From assembly GCF_039778605.1 (NCBI RefSeq), contig NZ_CP156060.1, forward strand, positions 231,501-295,500: 64,000 bases of DNA, read 5' to 3'. The position numbers and the translations under genes were made by a program. Positions 49,857-59,002 of the stretch are shown piece after piece. The DNA comes from Flavobacterium sp. WV_118_3 (GTDB lineage: Bacteria; Bacteroidota; Bacteroidia; Flavobacteriales; Flavobacteriaceae). Below the pieces are notes generated by a model. That model worked only from the letters and a program-made list of their open reading frames with translations. It made no database searches and was not told where the DNA came from. How positions within the stretch are numbered: position 1 is the first letter of the stretch; each line of letters starts with the position of its first letter.

Positions 49857-50371
49857 TGATTGATAGATTGGTAGCTATATGGAGAAGACATCGGTGGCCT
49901 GCCGAGAAATATGCTCGCTTTTTGGGAGTAAAAATTGGAAAGAATTGTAGTATTGCCACGAAGTATTTTGGCTCGGAACCCTATCTGATAGAGATTGGAG
50001 ATCACGTTCAGATTACTAACGATGTAAGATTCTTTAATCATGGAGGAGGTTGGGTTTTCCGAGAGAAGTACCCACTAATGGACACGTTTGGAAAAATTAA
50101 AATTGGTAATAATGTGTATATAGGGAATTGCGTATTGATTATGCCTGGCGTGACTATAGGAAGTAATGTGATAGTTGGAGCCGGTACTGTTGTCACGAAA
50201 AGTATTCCCGATAATAGCATTTATGCCGGTAATCCAGCCAGAGAAATAGGTAAAATTAGCGAATTAGAAACTAAAATTTTGCCGTTCGATATGCAAACAA
50301 AAAAGATGTCACCACAAGAAAAAAAACTTTTTTTGTTGTCACAACCAGATGAGAAATTCATCAAGAAATAA
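49856..50371 (+). CDS. left-handed beta-helix (hexapeptide) O-acyltransferase
   Basis: The 171-residue protein has hexapeptide repeats: 'IGDHVQITNDVRFFNHGGGW', 'IKIGNNVYIGNCVLIMPGVT', 'IGSNVIVGAGTVVTKSIPDN' and the closing 'SIYAGNPAREIGKI'. This resembles NodL/maltose O-acetyltransferase-type enzymes. It probably acetylates a sugar of the repeat unit. It lies between wzx and wzy, overlapping the wzx stop by one base. Confidence 0.88.
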   Translation: MIDRLVAIWRRHRWPAEKYARFLGVKIGKNCSIATKYFGSEPYLIEIGDHVQITNDVRFFNHGGGWVFREKYPLMDTFGKIKIGNNVYIGNCVLIMPGVTIGSNVIVGAGTVVTKSIPDNSIYAGNPAREIGKISELETKILPFDMQTKKMSPQEKKLFLLSQPDEKFIKK

Positions 50372-50380
50372 AAACAGTAT

Positions 50381-51784
50381 ATGCTTGCATTTAATTACAT
50401 CGTATTAATAGTATCATTAATCATCAGTTTGTTGCTGATGCCCGATAAGATTGAGGTTTTCGATAGTAGTTCGAATTTTACGCTCTCAATTATCAGCTTG
50501 GTAAATGTCATTGTTTTTTGGCGAACAACACAACGTTTTTTTACGTCTTGGGTGCGATACGATACTTTGTTCCTGTTGGGATTCCTTATTGTGCATTTTC
50601 AGATACCGTTATTGGCCAGCTTTGGTATCGAACCGGATGATCCGACGTTTATATGGATCAATAAAAATGTGGTTAACTATGCCACTTGGTTTAGTACAAT
50701 TGCCGTATTGCTTTGGATGTTAGGCTTTTTATGGTATTCAGGAAAAAAAAGAGTTGTGAAGCAACAACCGAAATATCGGATTGACACACGTAAAGTAGAT
50801 ATATTGTTGATCCTCTCTTTTTGTCTGTTTGTTGTATTGGTGGGGAAAGATTTTTTGGGAGGTGGTTATATCGGATGGGACAGTTGGGGCTCCGGTTCGG
50901 GATATGCTTTTATATTGCTAAATATTTCAATTTATCTGAAAATCATTTATTTTTTTATTAGTTATAGAAATGTAAAAATTACGAAGTACAATCTTGGAAA
51001 CATATTATTTAAAAATAAAATCTTTGTGATGATTCTGGGGGTATATCTGTTGCTATTTTTGTTTGCCGGCGACAGAGGTCCAATAATGGGGGTGGCCGTA
51101 CTTATATTGGCAGCCTATTCCATTTATCAGAAAAAAATTCCTTTCCATGTCTTTTTTGTTATGACACTCGTGGGGGCAACCATATTCACGATTCTAAGTT
51201 ACGGAAGAAGTAACGATGTCGCTTCCCGAAAAGGAAATATATTACAATCGGGTTACGAAACTCTAGCTAGTAGTGAGCAGACATTTAATCCTACAGGAGA
51301 GTTAGCAACAAGTGTTAGGATTTTATACCGGGCACTAGATGCGGTACCGAATTATCATCCATATTTGTTTGGTACGACTATGATTTCGGATGCGATTGGT
51401 GTGATTCCTTTTGGAAGTAGTATATATATGGGAGCAACGGGGTTACCAATAATGTACAGTACATCATCCTATTTTTTTACCGTCTTGGGGCAGGGGAATT
51501 TCTTTACTTATGGAGAAGGATCGGAAATTATAGCCGATTTGTATATTAATCTAGGCTTTTGGGGCTCAATTGTACTAATGTTGTTTTTCGGGTATTTTAT
51601 AGGGTTTGTTACTTTTAATGCCAATTTTGGTGAAAAGCATACGATAACTCTGGTTTATCTGTTGCTGATAACCGGTGCAATTTATATCAATAGATCCAAT
51701 TTTCTCGATCCGCTTAAAATGATTGTATATGCCTTGGTTATTGATCGGTTCTTGTTGAAAAAAATTGAAATTAAAAAGAATTAA
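50381..51784 (+). CDS. O-antigen/capsule repeat-unit polymerase (Wzy-like)
   Basis: The 467-residue protein has about 12 hydrophobic segments and a long periplasmic loop ('TLASSEQTFNPTGELATSVR', about 310). That arrangement is typical of Wzy polymerases, which join repeat units in the periplasm. Its location directly after wzx and the acetyltransferase supports the call, because Wzy proteins share little sequence. The DNA is AT-rich like wzx. The GT4 gene that follows starts after a 13-nt gap. Confidence 0.82.
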   Translation: MLAFNYIVLIVSLIISLLLMPDKIEVFDSSSNFTLSIISLVNVIVFWRTTQRFFTSWVRYDTLFLLGFLIVHFQIPLLASFGIEPDDPTFIWINKNVVNYATWFSTIAVLLWMLGFLWYSGKKRVVKQQPKYRIDTRKVDILLILSFCLFVVLVGKDFLGGGYIGWDSWGSGSGYAFILLNISIYLKIIYFFISYRNVKITKYNLGNILFKNKIFVMILGVYLLLFLFAGDRGPIMGVAVLILAAYSIYQKKIPFHVFFVMTLVGATIFTILSYGRSNDVASRKGNILQSGYETLASSEQTFNPTGELATSVRILYRALDAVPNYHPYLFGTTMISDAIGVIPFGSSIYMGATGLPIMYSTSSYFFTVLGQGNFFTYGEGSEIIADLYINLGFWGSIVLMLFFGYFIGFVTFNANFGEKHTITLVYLLLITGAIYINRSNFLDPLKMIVYALVIDRFLLKKIEIKKN

Positions 51785-51797
51785 TTATAGCATTGCC

Positions 51798-52865
51798 ATG
51801 AAAAAAGTATTTCTGATAATCCCTACATTACGACAGGGAGGTGCAGAACGAGTAATGTCAGAACTAGCGAACGACTGGGTGTATAAGAATTGTGAAGTAA
51901 ACCTGATATTACTAAACAGTGATCGTGATATTTTTTATAAAATTGATGAGCGCGTTAATATAATTCCTCTTGAATTTGTCTATACCAATCGTATGGATTA
52001 TGTTTTGAATCAGGTAAAGATTTTCTTTAAATTAAGAAAATTGATTATCGAAAAAAAACCGGACTTTTTGCTAAGTTTTATGACCAAGTATAACATTTTG
52101 TCCATTTTTGCATCCGGGTTTACAAAAACGCGGACATATGTGTCGGACAGAAGTTCGGCGAATACTAAATTACCGTTTCTGCAAAATATTCTCAGAATGA
52201 TAAGCTATTCTTTTGCCGACGGAATTATTGCACAAACACATACGGCAAGTAGGATTATAAAAAAACAGGTGTTCAATAAAAATATCACCGTTATCGAAAA
52301 TCCGATCAAAAAGATACATCAGCATCCTGAAATTGTTCGAGAGAAAATTATTTTAAATGTGGGGAGATTGGTTTGGGAAAAAGGGCAGACCTATTTATTG
52401 GAAGCATTTGTACAAACGACCTGTAACGACGATTGGAAATTAGTATTGTTGGGCGAAGGACCGGAACGTCAAAAATTGGAAATGCTTATAGAAACCTTAA
52501 ACCTGACCGGAAAGGTAGTGTTGAACGGACAAACTAAGGATGTGGATTATTGGTTGAATAAAGCATCCGTTTTTGCTTTTTCGTCTGTTTCGGAAGGCTT
52601 TCCAAATGCATTGATTGAAGCTATGGGAGCAGGCTTGGCTTGTGTGTCGTTCGACTGTGATTCCGGACCTGCAGATATTATCAATAATGAGGAAAATGGT
52701 TTTCTGGTTCCGCTTAAAGATACCCGATGCTTTGCCGAAAAGCTGACTCTCTTGATGAACGATGAAGGATTGAGAATGAAAATGGGGAGCGAAGCAAAAA
52801 AGATCAACGAAAGATTATCGTTGGAAAATATTTCAAATATGTTTTTTACATTTTGTAACCATTAA
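51798..52865 (+). CDS. GT4 family glycosyltransferase
   Basis: The 355-residue protein is GT-B: N-terminal 'KKVFLIIPTLRQGGAERVMS' (about 2-21), nucleotide-binding half 'ILNVGRLVWEKGQTYLLEAF' (about 187) and 'VLLGEGPERQKLEML', and the EX7E motif in 'SVSEGFPNALIEAMGAGLA' (about 262-280). It adds one sugar to the repeat unit; donor and acceptor are unknown. The ATG at 51798 is chosen because the upstream frame extension (to 51765) would overlap wzy and precede the Rossmann start. Confidence 0.9.
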   Translation: MKKVFLIIPTLRQGGAERVMSELANDWVYKNCEVNLILLNSDRDIFYKIDERVNIIPLEFVYTNRMDYVLNQVKIFFKLRKLIIEKKPDFLLSFMTKYNILSIFASGFTKTRTYVSDRSSANTKLPFLQNILRMISYSFADGIIAQTHTASRIIKKQVFNKNITVIENPIKKIHQHPEIVREKIILNVGRLVWEKGQTYLLEAFVQTTCNDDWKLVLLGEGPERQKLEMLIETLNLTGKVVLNGQTKDVDYWLNKASVFAFSSVSEGFPNALIEAMGAGLACVSFDCDSGPADIINNEENGFLVPLKDTRCFAEKLTLLMNDEGLRMKMGSEAKKINERLSLENISNMFFTFCNH

Positions 52866-52867
52866 GA

Positions 52868-54019
52868 ATGAGCTATATAATTACCATAGATGCTACAAAT
52901 ATCATTACCGGTGGTGGGCTGACACATCTTGCGGAGTTGCTCAATAACGTATCGGATGAGATTATTCGTGTGTCTAAAATAAAAGAAATTCATATTATCG
53001 CAGTTAATCCGGTTTTGGATAAAATCCAGGATCGCGATTATTTACACAAAATTCCTATGGGAAATCTTGAAGGTTCCCTGTTAAAACGACTGATTTGGAA
53101 ATTTAAAAATCTGGATCGGATTATTGCCGGAACAAATTGTAATATCGTTTTTAATCCGGGAGGTTCTTTTTTTAGCAAGAAATATAAATATATCACGGTT
53201 TCGCAAAATATGTTGGTCTTTGAAAAAGAGGAGGCAAAGCGATTCCCTTTTACATTACAACTGCGATTCCGTATTCTGAATGTGCTGCAAACCCAATCAA
53301 TTAACAATGCAGCCGGCGTGATTTTTATTTCGGAATATGCTAAAAAATATATCGGAAGTTTACCCGGAATTAAGAGGCCAAATAATCAAGTGGTTATCCC
53401 GCACGGTGTTTCGGATAGATTTCGACAATTACCGCGGGTAGTGGTCGACATTGCCAGCTATTCCAATGAAAAACCATTCCGAATAGTTTATGTATCCGTA
53501 TTAGATGTCTATAAACATCACGACAAAGTCGCACAGGCTGTAGCCAACCTTTACCATCAAGGATACCCGGTAACACTCACGGTAGTTGGAGGGGAAGCTG
53601 GAGGTTATCCTAAGTTTAAAGCGGTACTGAACGAAAATAAAGAATGTATCGAATATTTGCGAAAAATTCCATTCGAAGAAATGGAACGTGTATATCATAC
53701 TACGGATATGTTTGTTTTTGCATCTACTTGCGAAAATATGCCGAATATTGTAATCGAAGCGATGAGTGCCGGTTTACCGATAGCAAGTTCTGAAAAAATG
53801 CCAATGCCCGAATTTCTACAAGAGGCGGGAGTATATTTTAATGCACTCGATGTGGGAACTATAGAAAAAGCACTGATAAAACTCATGGAAGACAAAATAT
53901 TGCGCCAAACCGTTATGGAAAAAGCCTATGAATTATCACAACAATATTCCTGGACGGTATGCGCTCAAAATACATTTAAATTTATAACTGCAACGATAGA
54001 AAATGGAGATAAAAAATAA
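52868..54019 (+). CDS. GT4 family glycosyltransferase
   Basis: The 383-residue GT-B protein has an N-terminal 'IITIDATNIITGGGLTHLAE' and a C-terminal half with 'PFRIVYVSVLDVYKHHDKVA' (about 200) and 'VTLTVVGGEAGGYPKF'. The EX7E motif is 'STCENMPNIVIEAMSAGLPI' (about 285-305). It starts 2 nt after the previous transferase and its end overlaps fnlA by 17 nt, so translation is coupled. Confidence 0.9.
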   Translation: MSYIITIDATNIITGGGLTHLAELLNNVSDEIIRVSKIKEIHIIAVNPVLDKIQDRDYLHKIPMGNLEGSLLKRLIWKFKNLDRIIAGTNCNIVFNPGGSFFSKKYKYITVSQNMLVFEKEEAKRFPFTLQLRFRILNVLQTQSINNAAGVIFISEYAKKYIGSLPGIKRPNNQVVIPHGVSDRFRQLPRVVVDIASYSNEKPFRIVYVSVLDVYKHHDKVAQAVANLYHQGYPVTLTVVGGEAGGYPKFKAVLNENKECIEYLRKIPFEEMERVYHTTDMFVFASTCENMPNIVIEAMSAGLPIASSEKMPMPEFLQEAGVYFNALDVGTIEKALIKLMEDKILRQTVMEKAYELSQQYSWTVCAQNTFKFITATIENGDKK

Positions 54020-55025
54020 AACACTTTTGATAACCGGCGGAACCGGATCTTTTGGAAATGCCGTTCTGAATCGCTTTTTGCATACCGATCACTTTAAAGA
54101 GATCCGCATTTTTTCGCGCGACGAGAAAAAGCAGGACGATATGCGAAATCAGTTAAAAAATGATAAACTCCGCTTTTATATCGGCGATGTACGGGATTAT
54201 AACAGTGTGGAGCGTGCCATGCGCGGTGTGGATTATGTATTTCATGCGGCAGCACTAAAACAAGTGCCATCCTGCGAGTTTTTCCCAATTGAGGCGACCA
54301 AAACCAATGTGTTTGGAACCCAAAACGTGATCGATGCAGCTGCCAATAATAAAGTAAGTAAAGTAATCTGTTTGAGTACCGATAAAGCGGCGTATCCAAT
54401 TAATGCGATGGGAATTTCCAAAGCGCTGATGGAAAAAGTAGCCATCGCTGCGTCAAGAGATTTAAAAGATACCACAGTTTGCCTTACCCGATATGGGAAT
54501 GTGATGGCATCTCGCGGTTCGGTAATTCCATTGTTCCTAAAGCAAATTAAAGACGGTCAGCCGATCACGATTACCGATCCGAATATGACACGTTTTCTGA
54601 TGTCGTTGGAAGAAGCGGTAGAATTGGTGCTGTTTGCTTTCGAAAACGGAAACCCGGGCGATTTGTTTGTCAACAAAGCACCGGCCGGAACCATTGGCGA
54701 TCTGGCGCAGGCTTTAAAAGAAATGTGCAAGGCCGATAACGAGATTAAAATCATCGGAACCCGTCACGGCGAAAAATTATACGAAACCCTGTGTACGCGC
54801 GAAGAAATGGTGAAAGCAGAGGATATGGGTGATTTCTACAGAATTCCGGCCGATAACCGCGATCTGAATTATGCCAAATATTTCTCCGAAGGCGAACAGG
54901 ATGTATCGCAAATTGAAGATTACCATTCCCACAATACCGAACAACAGGATGTGGAAGGAATGAAACAATTATTGTCAAAATTACCACTGATCCGGAAAGA
55001 AGTTTTCGGGGAAGAAATCGTATAA
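54003..55025 (+). CDS. fnlA: UDP-N-acetylglucosamine 4,6-dehydratase/5-epimerase (FnlA/CapE/WbjB)
   Basis: FnlA starts UDP-N-acetyl-L-fucosamine synthesis by dehydrating and epimerising UDP-GlcNAc. The 340-residue SDR has 'TLLITGGTGSFGNAVLNRFL' (about 8-27), 'YVFHAAALKQVPSCEFFPIE', 'STDKAAYPINAMGISKALME' with the methionine-lysine (MxxxK) form of the active site, and 'NVMASRGSVIPLFLKQI'. Its end has 'YHSHNTEQQDVEGMKQLL', as in CapE. It is followed by a WxcM-like gene and then fnlB and fnlC. Confidence 0.95.
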   Translation: MEIKNKTLLITGGTGSFGNAVLNRFLHTDHFKEIRIFSRDEKKQDDMRNQLKNDKLRFYIGDVRDYNSVERAMRGVDYVFHAAALKQVPSCEFFPIEATKTNVFGTQNVIDAAANNKVSKVICLSTDKAAYPINAMGISKALMEKVAIAASRDLKDTTVCLTRYGNVMASRGSVIPLFLKQIKDGQPITITDPNMTRFLMSLEEAVELVLFAFENGNPGDLFVNKAPAGTIGDLAQALKEMCKADNEIKIIGTRHGEKLYETLCTREEMVKAEDMGDFYRIPADNRDLNYAKYFSEGEQDVSQIEDYHSHNTEQQDVEGMKQLLSKLPLIRKEVFGEEIV

Positions 55026-55030
55026 AAAAC

Positions 55031-55447
55031 ATGAAGCCAACAATTATCAAAGGCGGTTTTTTTTCGGATGAAAGAGGCGGACTTTCGTTTAATAACGAAT
55101 TTGATGCAACTGTTATTAAGCGGATCTATGTAATCGAAAACGCCAAAACGGAAGACCTTCGTGGCTGGCGCGGACATCAGATCGAACGACGATGGTTTGC
55201 TGCGGTTTCCGGAAAATTCGAAATTCAACTGATTGAAGTGGACGACTGGACAAAACCGTCTCCCAATCTGGTTCCGGTATCGTACGAACTCGAAGCCGGT
55301 GCCTTGGATCTTTTGCAGGTACCGCCGGGTTATATCACCGGGATTTGCGCTAAGGAACCCCATTCCAGATTATTGGTTTTGGCCGATTATCGCTTCGGAG
55401 AGATAGAAGACGAATACCGATTTGAAGACGATTATTTTACATCATAA
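55031..55447 (+). CDS. WxcM/FdtA-like cupin protein inserted between fnlA and fnlB
   Basis: The 138-residue protein is a single cupin-type domain: 'ATVIKRIYVIENAKTEDLRG' (about 25-44), 'WFAAVSGKFEIQLIEVDDW' and 'LLQVPPGYITGICAKEP'. It resembles FdtA/QdtA sugar 3,4-ketoisomerases and WxcM domains. The usual HAH(K) of FdtA/QdtA appears here as RGH (in 'RGWRGHQIERRWF', about 43-55), so the first histidine is lost. It begins 5 nt after fnlA and ends 19 nt before fnlB. A structural or altered-catalysis role on the 4-keto intermediate is possible. Confidence 0.78.
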   Translation: MKPTIIKGGFFSDERGGLSFNNEFDATVIKRIYVIENAKTEDLRGWRGHQIERRWFAAVSGKFEIQLIEVDDWTKPSPNLVPVSYELEAGALDLLQVPPGYITGICAKEPHSRLLVLADYRFGEIEDEYRFEDDYFTS

Positions 55448-55466
55448 ACGACAAAAAACAACTAAA

Positions 55467-56585
55467 ATGCTTAAAGTCGGAATTACAGGACAAAAAGGAT
55501 TTGTGGGAACACATCTTTATAATACACTAGGACTATTCTCTACGGAATTTGAGCGTATCGAATTCCAAAAACATTTTTTTGATACCGAAGCAACACTAGA
55601 TGCTTTTGTAGCGCAATGCGATGTGATTGTACATCTGGCGGCGATGAATCGACACGAAGATCCGGAGGTGATCTATACGACCAATGTCAATCTGGTACAA
55701 AAACTCGTAGCTTCGTTAAAGCGCACCCATAGTAAGGCACACGTATTACTATCGTCATCGTCTCAGGAGGAACGCGATAATTTATACGGAAAATCCAAAA
55801 AAGAAGGCCGCGAACTATTAAGTCAGTGGGCGCAGGAATCCGGCGCAACGTTTACCGGTATGGTCATTCCTAATGTATTCGGTCCGTTTGGGCAACCGTT
55901 TTACAATTCGGTTGTGGCTACCTTTTCACACCAGATTGCCAATGGTGAAACACCGCAGATTCAGGTCGATGGTGATTTAAAACTGATTTATGTAGGCGAG
56001 CTGGTTCAGGAGATCGTACAAAAAATCCGGGAGGCCAAAAATGAACCGCTTTATACTGTAGCGCATACGGCCGAAGCCAAAGTTTCGGAAATATTGGGGC
56101 TATTGCAAAACTATAAAACGCAATACCAGGACAACGGCGAAATTCCGGAAATACAGAATACGTTTGAGTTAAATCTGTTCAATACCTACCGTTGTTATAT
56201 GGATATCAAAAATCATTTCCCGGTATTGTTCACGCAGCATACCGATCCGCGCGGTTCTTTTGTGGAAGTGATTCGACTGGGTATTGGCGGTCAGGTGTCA
56301 TTTTCGACTACCGTGCCCGGAATTACGAGAGGGAATCATTATCATACCCGTAAAATAGAGCGATTTGCCGTGATCAAAGGAAAAGCACTGATTCAGCTTC
56401 GTAAAATCGGAACGGATGAGGTGTTGGATTTTTACCTCGATGGTGATCAGCCGGCTTATGTGGATATGCCAATTTGGTATACGCACAATATAAAAAATAT
56501 AGGAGAAGACGTATTGTATACCAACTTCTGGATTAACGAACCGTATAATCCGGAAGATGCCGATACGTATTTCGAAAACGTATAA
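55467..56585 (+). CDS. fnlB: UDP-2-acetamido-2,6-dideoxy-hexulose reductase with C-terminal cupin (FnlB/CapF/WbjC)
   Basis: CapF-type enzymes are bifunctional: an N-terminal SDR reductase and a C-terminal zinc-cupin epimerase. The 372-residue protein starts MLKVGITGQKGFVGTHLYNT and has 'VIVHLAAMNRHEDPEVIY' and 'LYGKSKKEGRELL' (YxxxK). The cupin half (about 255-370) has 'PGITRGNHYHTRKIERFAVI' and 'VDMPIWYTHNIKNIGEDV'. The upstream in-frame extension to 55422 overlaps the preceding gene and lacks the Rossmann start, so the ATG at 55467 is preferred. Confidence 0.94.
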   Translation: MLKVGITGQKGFVGTHLYNTLGLFSTEFERIEFQKHFFDTEATLDAFVAQCDVIVHLAAMNRHEDPEVIYTTNVNLVQKLVASLKRTHSKAHVLLSSSSQEERDNLYGKSKKEGRELLSQWAQESGATFTGMVIPNVFGPFGQPFYNSVVATFSHQIANGETPQIQVDGDLKLIYVGELVQEIVQKIREAKNEPLYTVAHTAEAKVSEILGLLQNYKTQYQDNGEIPEIQNTFELNLFNTYRCYMDIKNHFPVLFTQHTDPRGSFVEVIRLGIGGQVSFSTTVPGITRGNHYHTRKIERFAVIKGKALIQLRKIGTDEVLDFYLDGDQPAYVDMPIWYTHNIKNIGEDVLYTNFWINEPYNPEDADTYFENV

Positions 56586-56610
56586 ATTTGATTTGGAAAA
56601 ATAACACAAG

Positions 56611-57744
56611 ATGACAAAGTTAAAAGTAATGACGGTCGTGGGAACGCGCCCGGAAATCATACGATTATCCCGAGTAATGGCCGCATTGGACCATTCGGAG
56701 GCAATCGACCATATTATTGTTCATACCGGTCAGAATTATGATTATGAACTGAATCAGATTTTTTTCGATGATTTGGGTATTCGTAAACCGGACCACTTTT
56801 TAAATGCGGCCGGAGCTACGGCTACCGAAACCGTTGGTCAGATTCTGATCAAAATCGATCCGCTACTGGAAAGTGAAAAACCGGATGCTTTTTTAGTGCT
56901 GGGCGATACGAATAGTTGTCTTTGTGCCATTCCGGCGAAAAAAAGACATATTCCGATTTTCCATATGGAAGCCGGAAACCGTTGTTTTGATCAAAGAGTT
57001 CCGGAAGAAACCAATCGTAAAATCGTAGATCACGTGTCGGATATCAATCTGACGTATAGCGATATTGCACGCGAATATTTGTTGCGCGAAGGGTTGCCTG
57101 CCGATCGGATTATCAAAACCGGATCGCCTATGTATGAAGTGTTGACGCATTATTTGCCGTCGATCGAGCAATCGGATGTGTTGGAACGTTTGGAATTGGA
57201 AGAACGTAAATTCTTTGTGGTGTCGGCTCACCGGGAAGAAAATATCAACAGCGAGAAAAACTTTAGCGGTTTGATGGAATCTCTAAACCGTATCGCCGAA
57301 AAATACCAATATCCGATTATTGTAAGTACGCATCCCCGTACGCGAAACATGATCGAAAAGAAAAATATCACCATGCGTCCGGAAGTGCAATTCCTGAAAC
57401 CGTTGGGCTTTAACGATTATAACGCGCTTCAGATGAAGTCGTTTGCCGTTTTATCCGATAGTGGGACGATCTCGGAAGAATCATCCATTCTGAATTTCAG
57501 AGCGTTGAATATCCGGGAGGCACACGAACGTCCGGAAGCAATGGAAGAAGCATCGGTAATGATGGTGGGACTGGATCCGGAGCGAATCATGCAGGGATTA
57601 ACGCAGTTGCAATATCAGAAAATCGGAAAAGAACGCAACTTCCGTCCGGTAGCCGATTATTCGATGCCGAATGTATCGGAAAAAATGGTGCGTATCATCC
57701 TGAGTTATACCACGTATATCAAACGGGTGGTTTGGGGAGAATAG
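56611..57744 (+). CDS. fnlC: UDP-L-FucNAc-forming 2-epimerase (FnlC/CapG/WbjD)
   Basis: FnlC completes UDP-N-acetyl-L-fucosamine by 2-epimerisation. The 377-residue non-hydrolysing epimerase has 'KVMTVVGTRPEIIRLSRVMA' (about 5-24), 'VHTGQNYDYELNQIFFDDLG', 'DAFLVLGDTNSCLCAIPAKK', and 'FHMEAGNRCFDQRVPEETNR' with the conserved Glu/Arg. 'SDSGTISEESSILNFRALNI' also follows the family. It is 25 nt after fnlB. Confidence 0.95.
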   Translation: MTKLKVMTVVGTRPEIIRLSRVMAALDHSEAIDHIIVHTGQNYDYELNQIFFDDLGIRKPDHFLNAAGATATETVGQILIKIDPLLESEKPDAFLVLGDTNSCLCAIPAKKRHIPIFHMEAGNRCFDQRVPEETNRKIVDHVSDINLTYSDIAREYLLREGLPADRIIKTGSPMYEVLTHYLPSIEQSDVLERLELEERKFFVVSAHREENINSEKNFSGLMESLNRIAEKYQYPIIVSTHPRTRNMIEKKNITMRPEVQFLKPLGFNDYNALQMKSFAVLSDSGTISEESSILNFRALNIREAHERPEAMEEASVMMVGLDPERIMQGLTQLQYQKIGKERNFRPVADYSMPNVSEKMVRIILSYTTYIKRVVWGE

Positions 57745-57790
57745 TAATAAAAAGGATCTGAAACCGGATCTATAGAATACCAAATAATAG

Positions 57791-59002
57791 ATGAAAATAC
57801 TTTTTCTGACATTAGCGAAAATAAAAACTCTTGACGAAAGAGGTATTTACACAGACTTGCTCCGGAAGTTCAGAGACGAAGGGCATCGTGTGTTTGTTGT
57901 TAGTCCGACAGAACGTCGCGATAAAAAGAAAACACATTGTAGTACCGAATCGGGAGCGACGATTTTAAATGTGCGGACGTTTAATCTGCAAAAAACAAAC
58001 CTGATCGAAAAAGGAGTGGGTACGCTGGCTATTGAATATCAGTATCTGAATGCGATCAAAAAATATTTTGCCCACGAGAAGTTCGATCTGGTTTTATATT
58101 CTACCCCACCGATAACGTTTTCGAAGGTGATTCACTTTGTAAAGAAAAGAGACAATGCCTATTCATATCTGTTGTTAAAGGATATTTTTCCGCAAAATGC
58201 CGTGGATATGAAAATGTTGCAAAAAGACGGATTCTTGCATCGTTTTTTTCTGAAGAAAGAAGCCCGATTATACCAGTTGTCGGATGCTATCGGATGTATG
58301 TCCGAAGCGAATAAAGCCTATGTAATCGAACATAACCCTAAAATAGCCGCATCGAAAGTGGAAGTAAATCCAAATTCGATCGAGCCTTTGGAGGTGTCAA
58401 TTGATGTTCGGGAAAAAGAATCCATACGAGCAAAATACGGATTGCCATCCGATAAAAAAATATTTGTTTATGGTGGTAATCTGGGAATACCGCAGGGAAT
58501 CGATTTCCTGTTGGATACGATAGAAGCCGTGCAAACGAAAGGCGTTTATTTTTTAGTGGTGGGTTCGGGTACCGAATACGAGCGAATCGCGCAATGGTTT
58601 GCCGAAAAGCAACCCGCCAATGCCAAATTGCTTAACGGATTGCCTAAAAATGATTACGATGTTTTATTACGCGCCTGCGATGTTGGTTTGATCTTTTTAC
58701 ATAAAGATTTTACGATCCCGAATTTCCCGTCCCGATTGTTGTCTTATCTGGAAATGAAGTTGCCCATCATTGCGGCAACCGATCTGAATACCGATATCGG
58801 CACGGTGATCGAAAATGCTGGATGCGGTTATTGGGTACAATCCGGAGATCTCGACGAAATGAAAGAAGCGGTCGAAAAACTGCATTCGTGTACGCCCGAC
58901 CGTTATACAAAGATGTGTGAAAATGGATGGGATTTATTGCAAAAGGAATATCAGGTAGCCCATTCCTATCAATTGATTAATGATAAAGTAACGTATGTAT
59001 AG
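57791..59002 (+). CDS. WbuB-like glycosyltransferase (probable L-FucNAc transferase)
   Basis: The 403-residue GT4-type protein starts 'KILFLTLAKIKTLDERGIYT' and has 'VLYSTPPITFSKVIHFVKKR' (about 97), 'LLLKDIFPQNAVDMKML' (about 127), 'KIFVYGGNLGIPQGIDFLLD' (about 222) and 'FTIPNFPSRLLSYLEMKLPI' (about 306). The pattern is that of WbuB, linked in other bacteria to L-FucNAc transfer. Its position right after fnlC supports that. It overlaps the sugar transferase by 8 nt. Confidence 0.87.
   Translation: MKILFLTLAKIKTLDERGIYTDLLRKFRDEGHRVFVVSPTERRDKKKTHCSTESGATILNVRTFNLQKTNLIEKGVGTLAIEYQYLNAIKKYFAHEKFDLVLYSTPPITFSKVIHFVKKRDNAYSYLLLKDIFPQNAVDMKMLQKDGFLHRFFLKKEARLYQLSDAIGCMSEANKAYVIEHNPKIAASKVEVNPNSIEPLEVSIDVREKESIRAKYGLPSDKKIFVYGGNLGIPQGIDFLLDTIEAVQTKGVYFLVVGSGTEYERIAQWFAEKQPANAKLLNGLPKNDYDVLLRACDVGLIFLHKDFTIPNFPSRLLSYLEMKLPIIAATDLNTDIGTVIENAGCGYWVQSGDLDEMKEAVEKLHSCTPDRYTKMCENGWDLLQKEYQVAHSYQLINDKVTYV

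Noticed and set aside
54920..55363. 147-residue minus-strand open frame over fnlA and the WxcM-like gene
   Set aside because: Antisense of two real genes; composition typical of a shadow frame.
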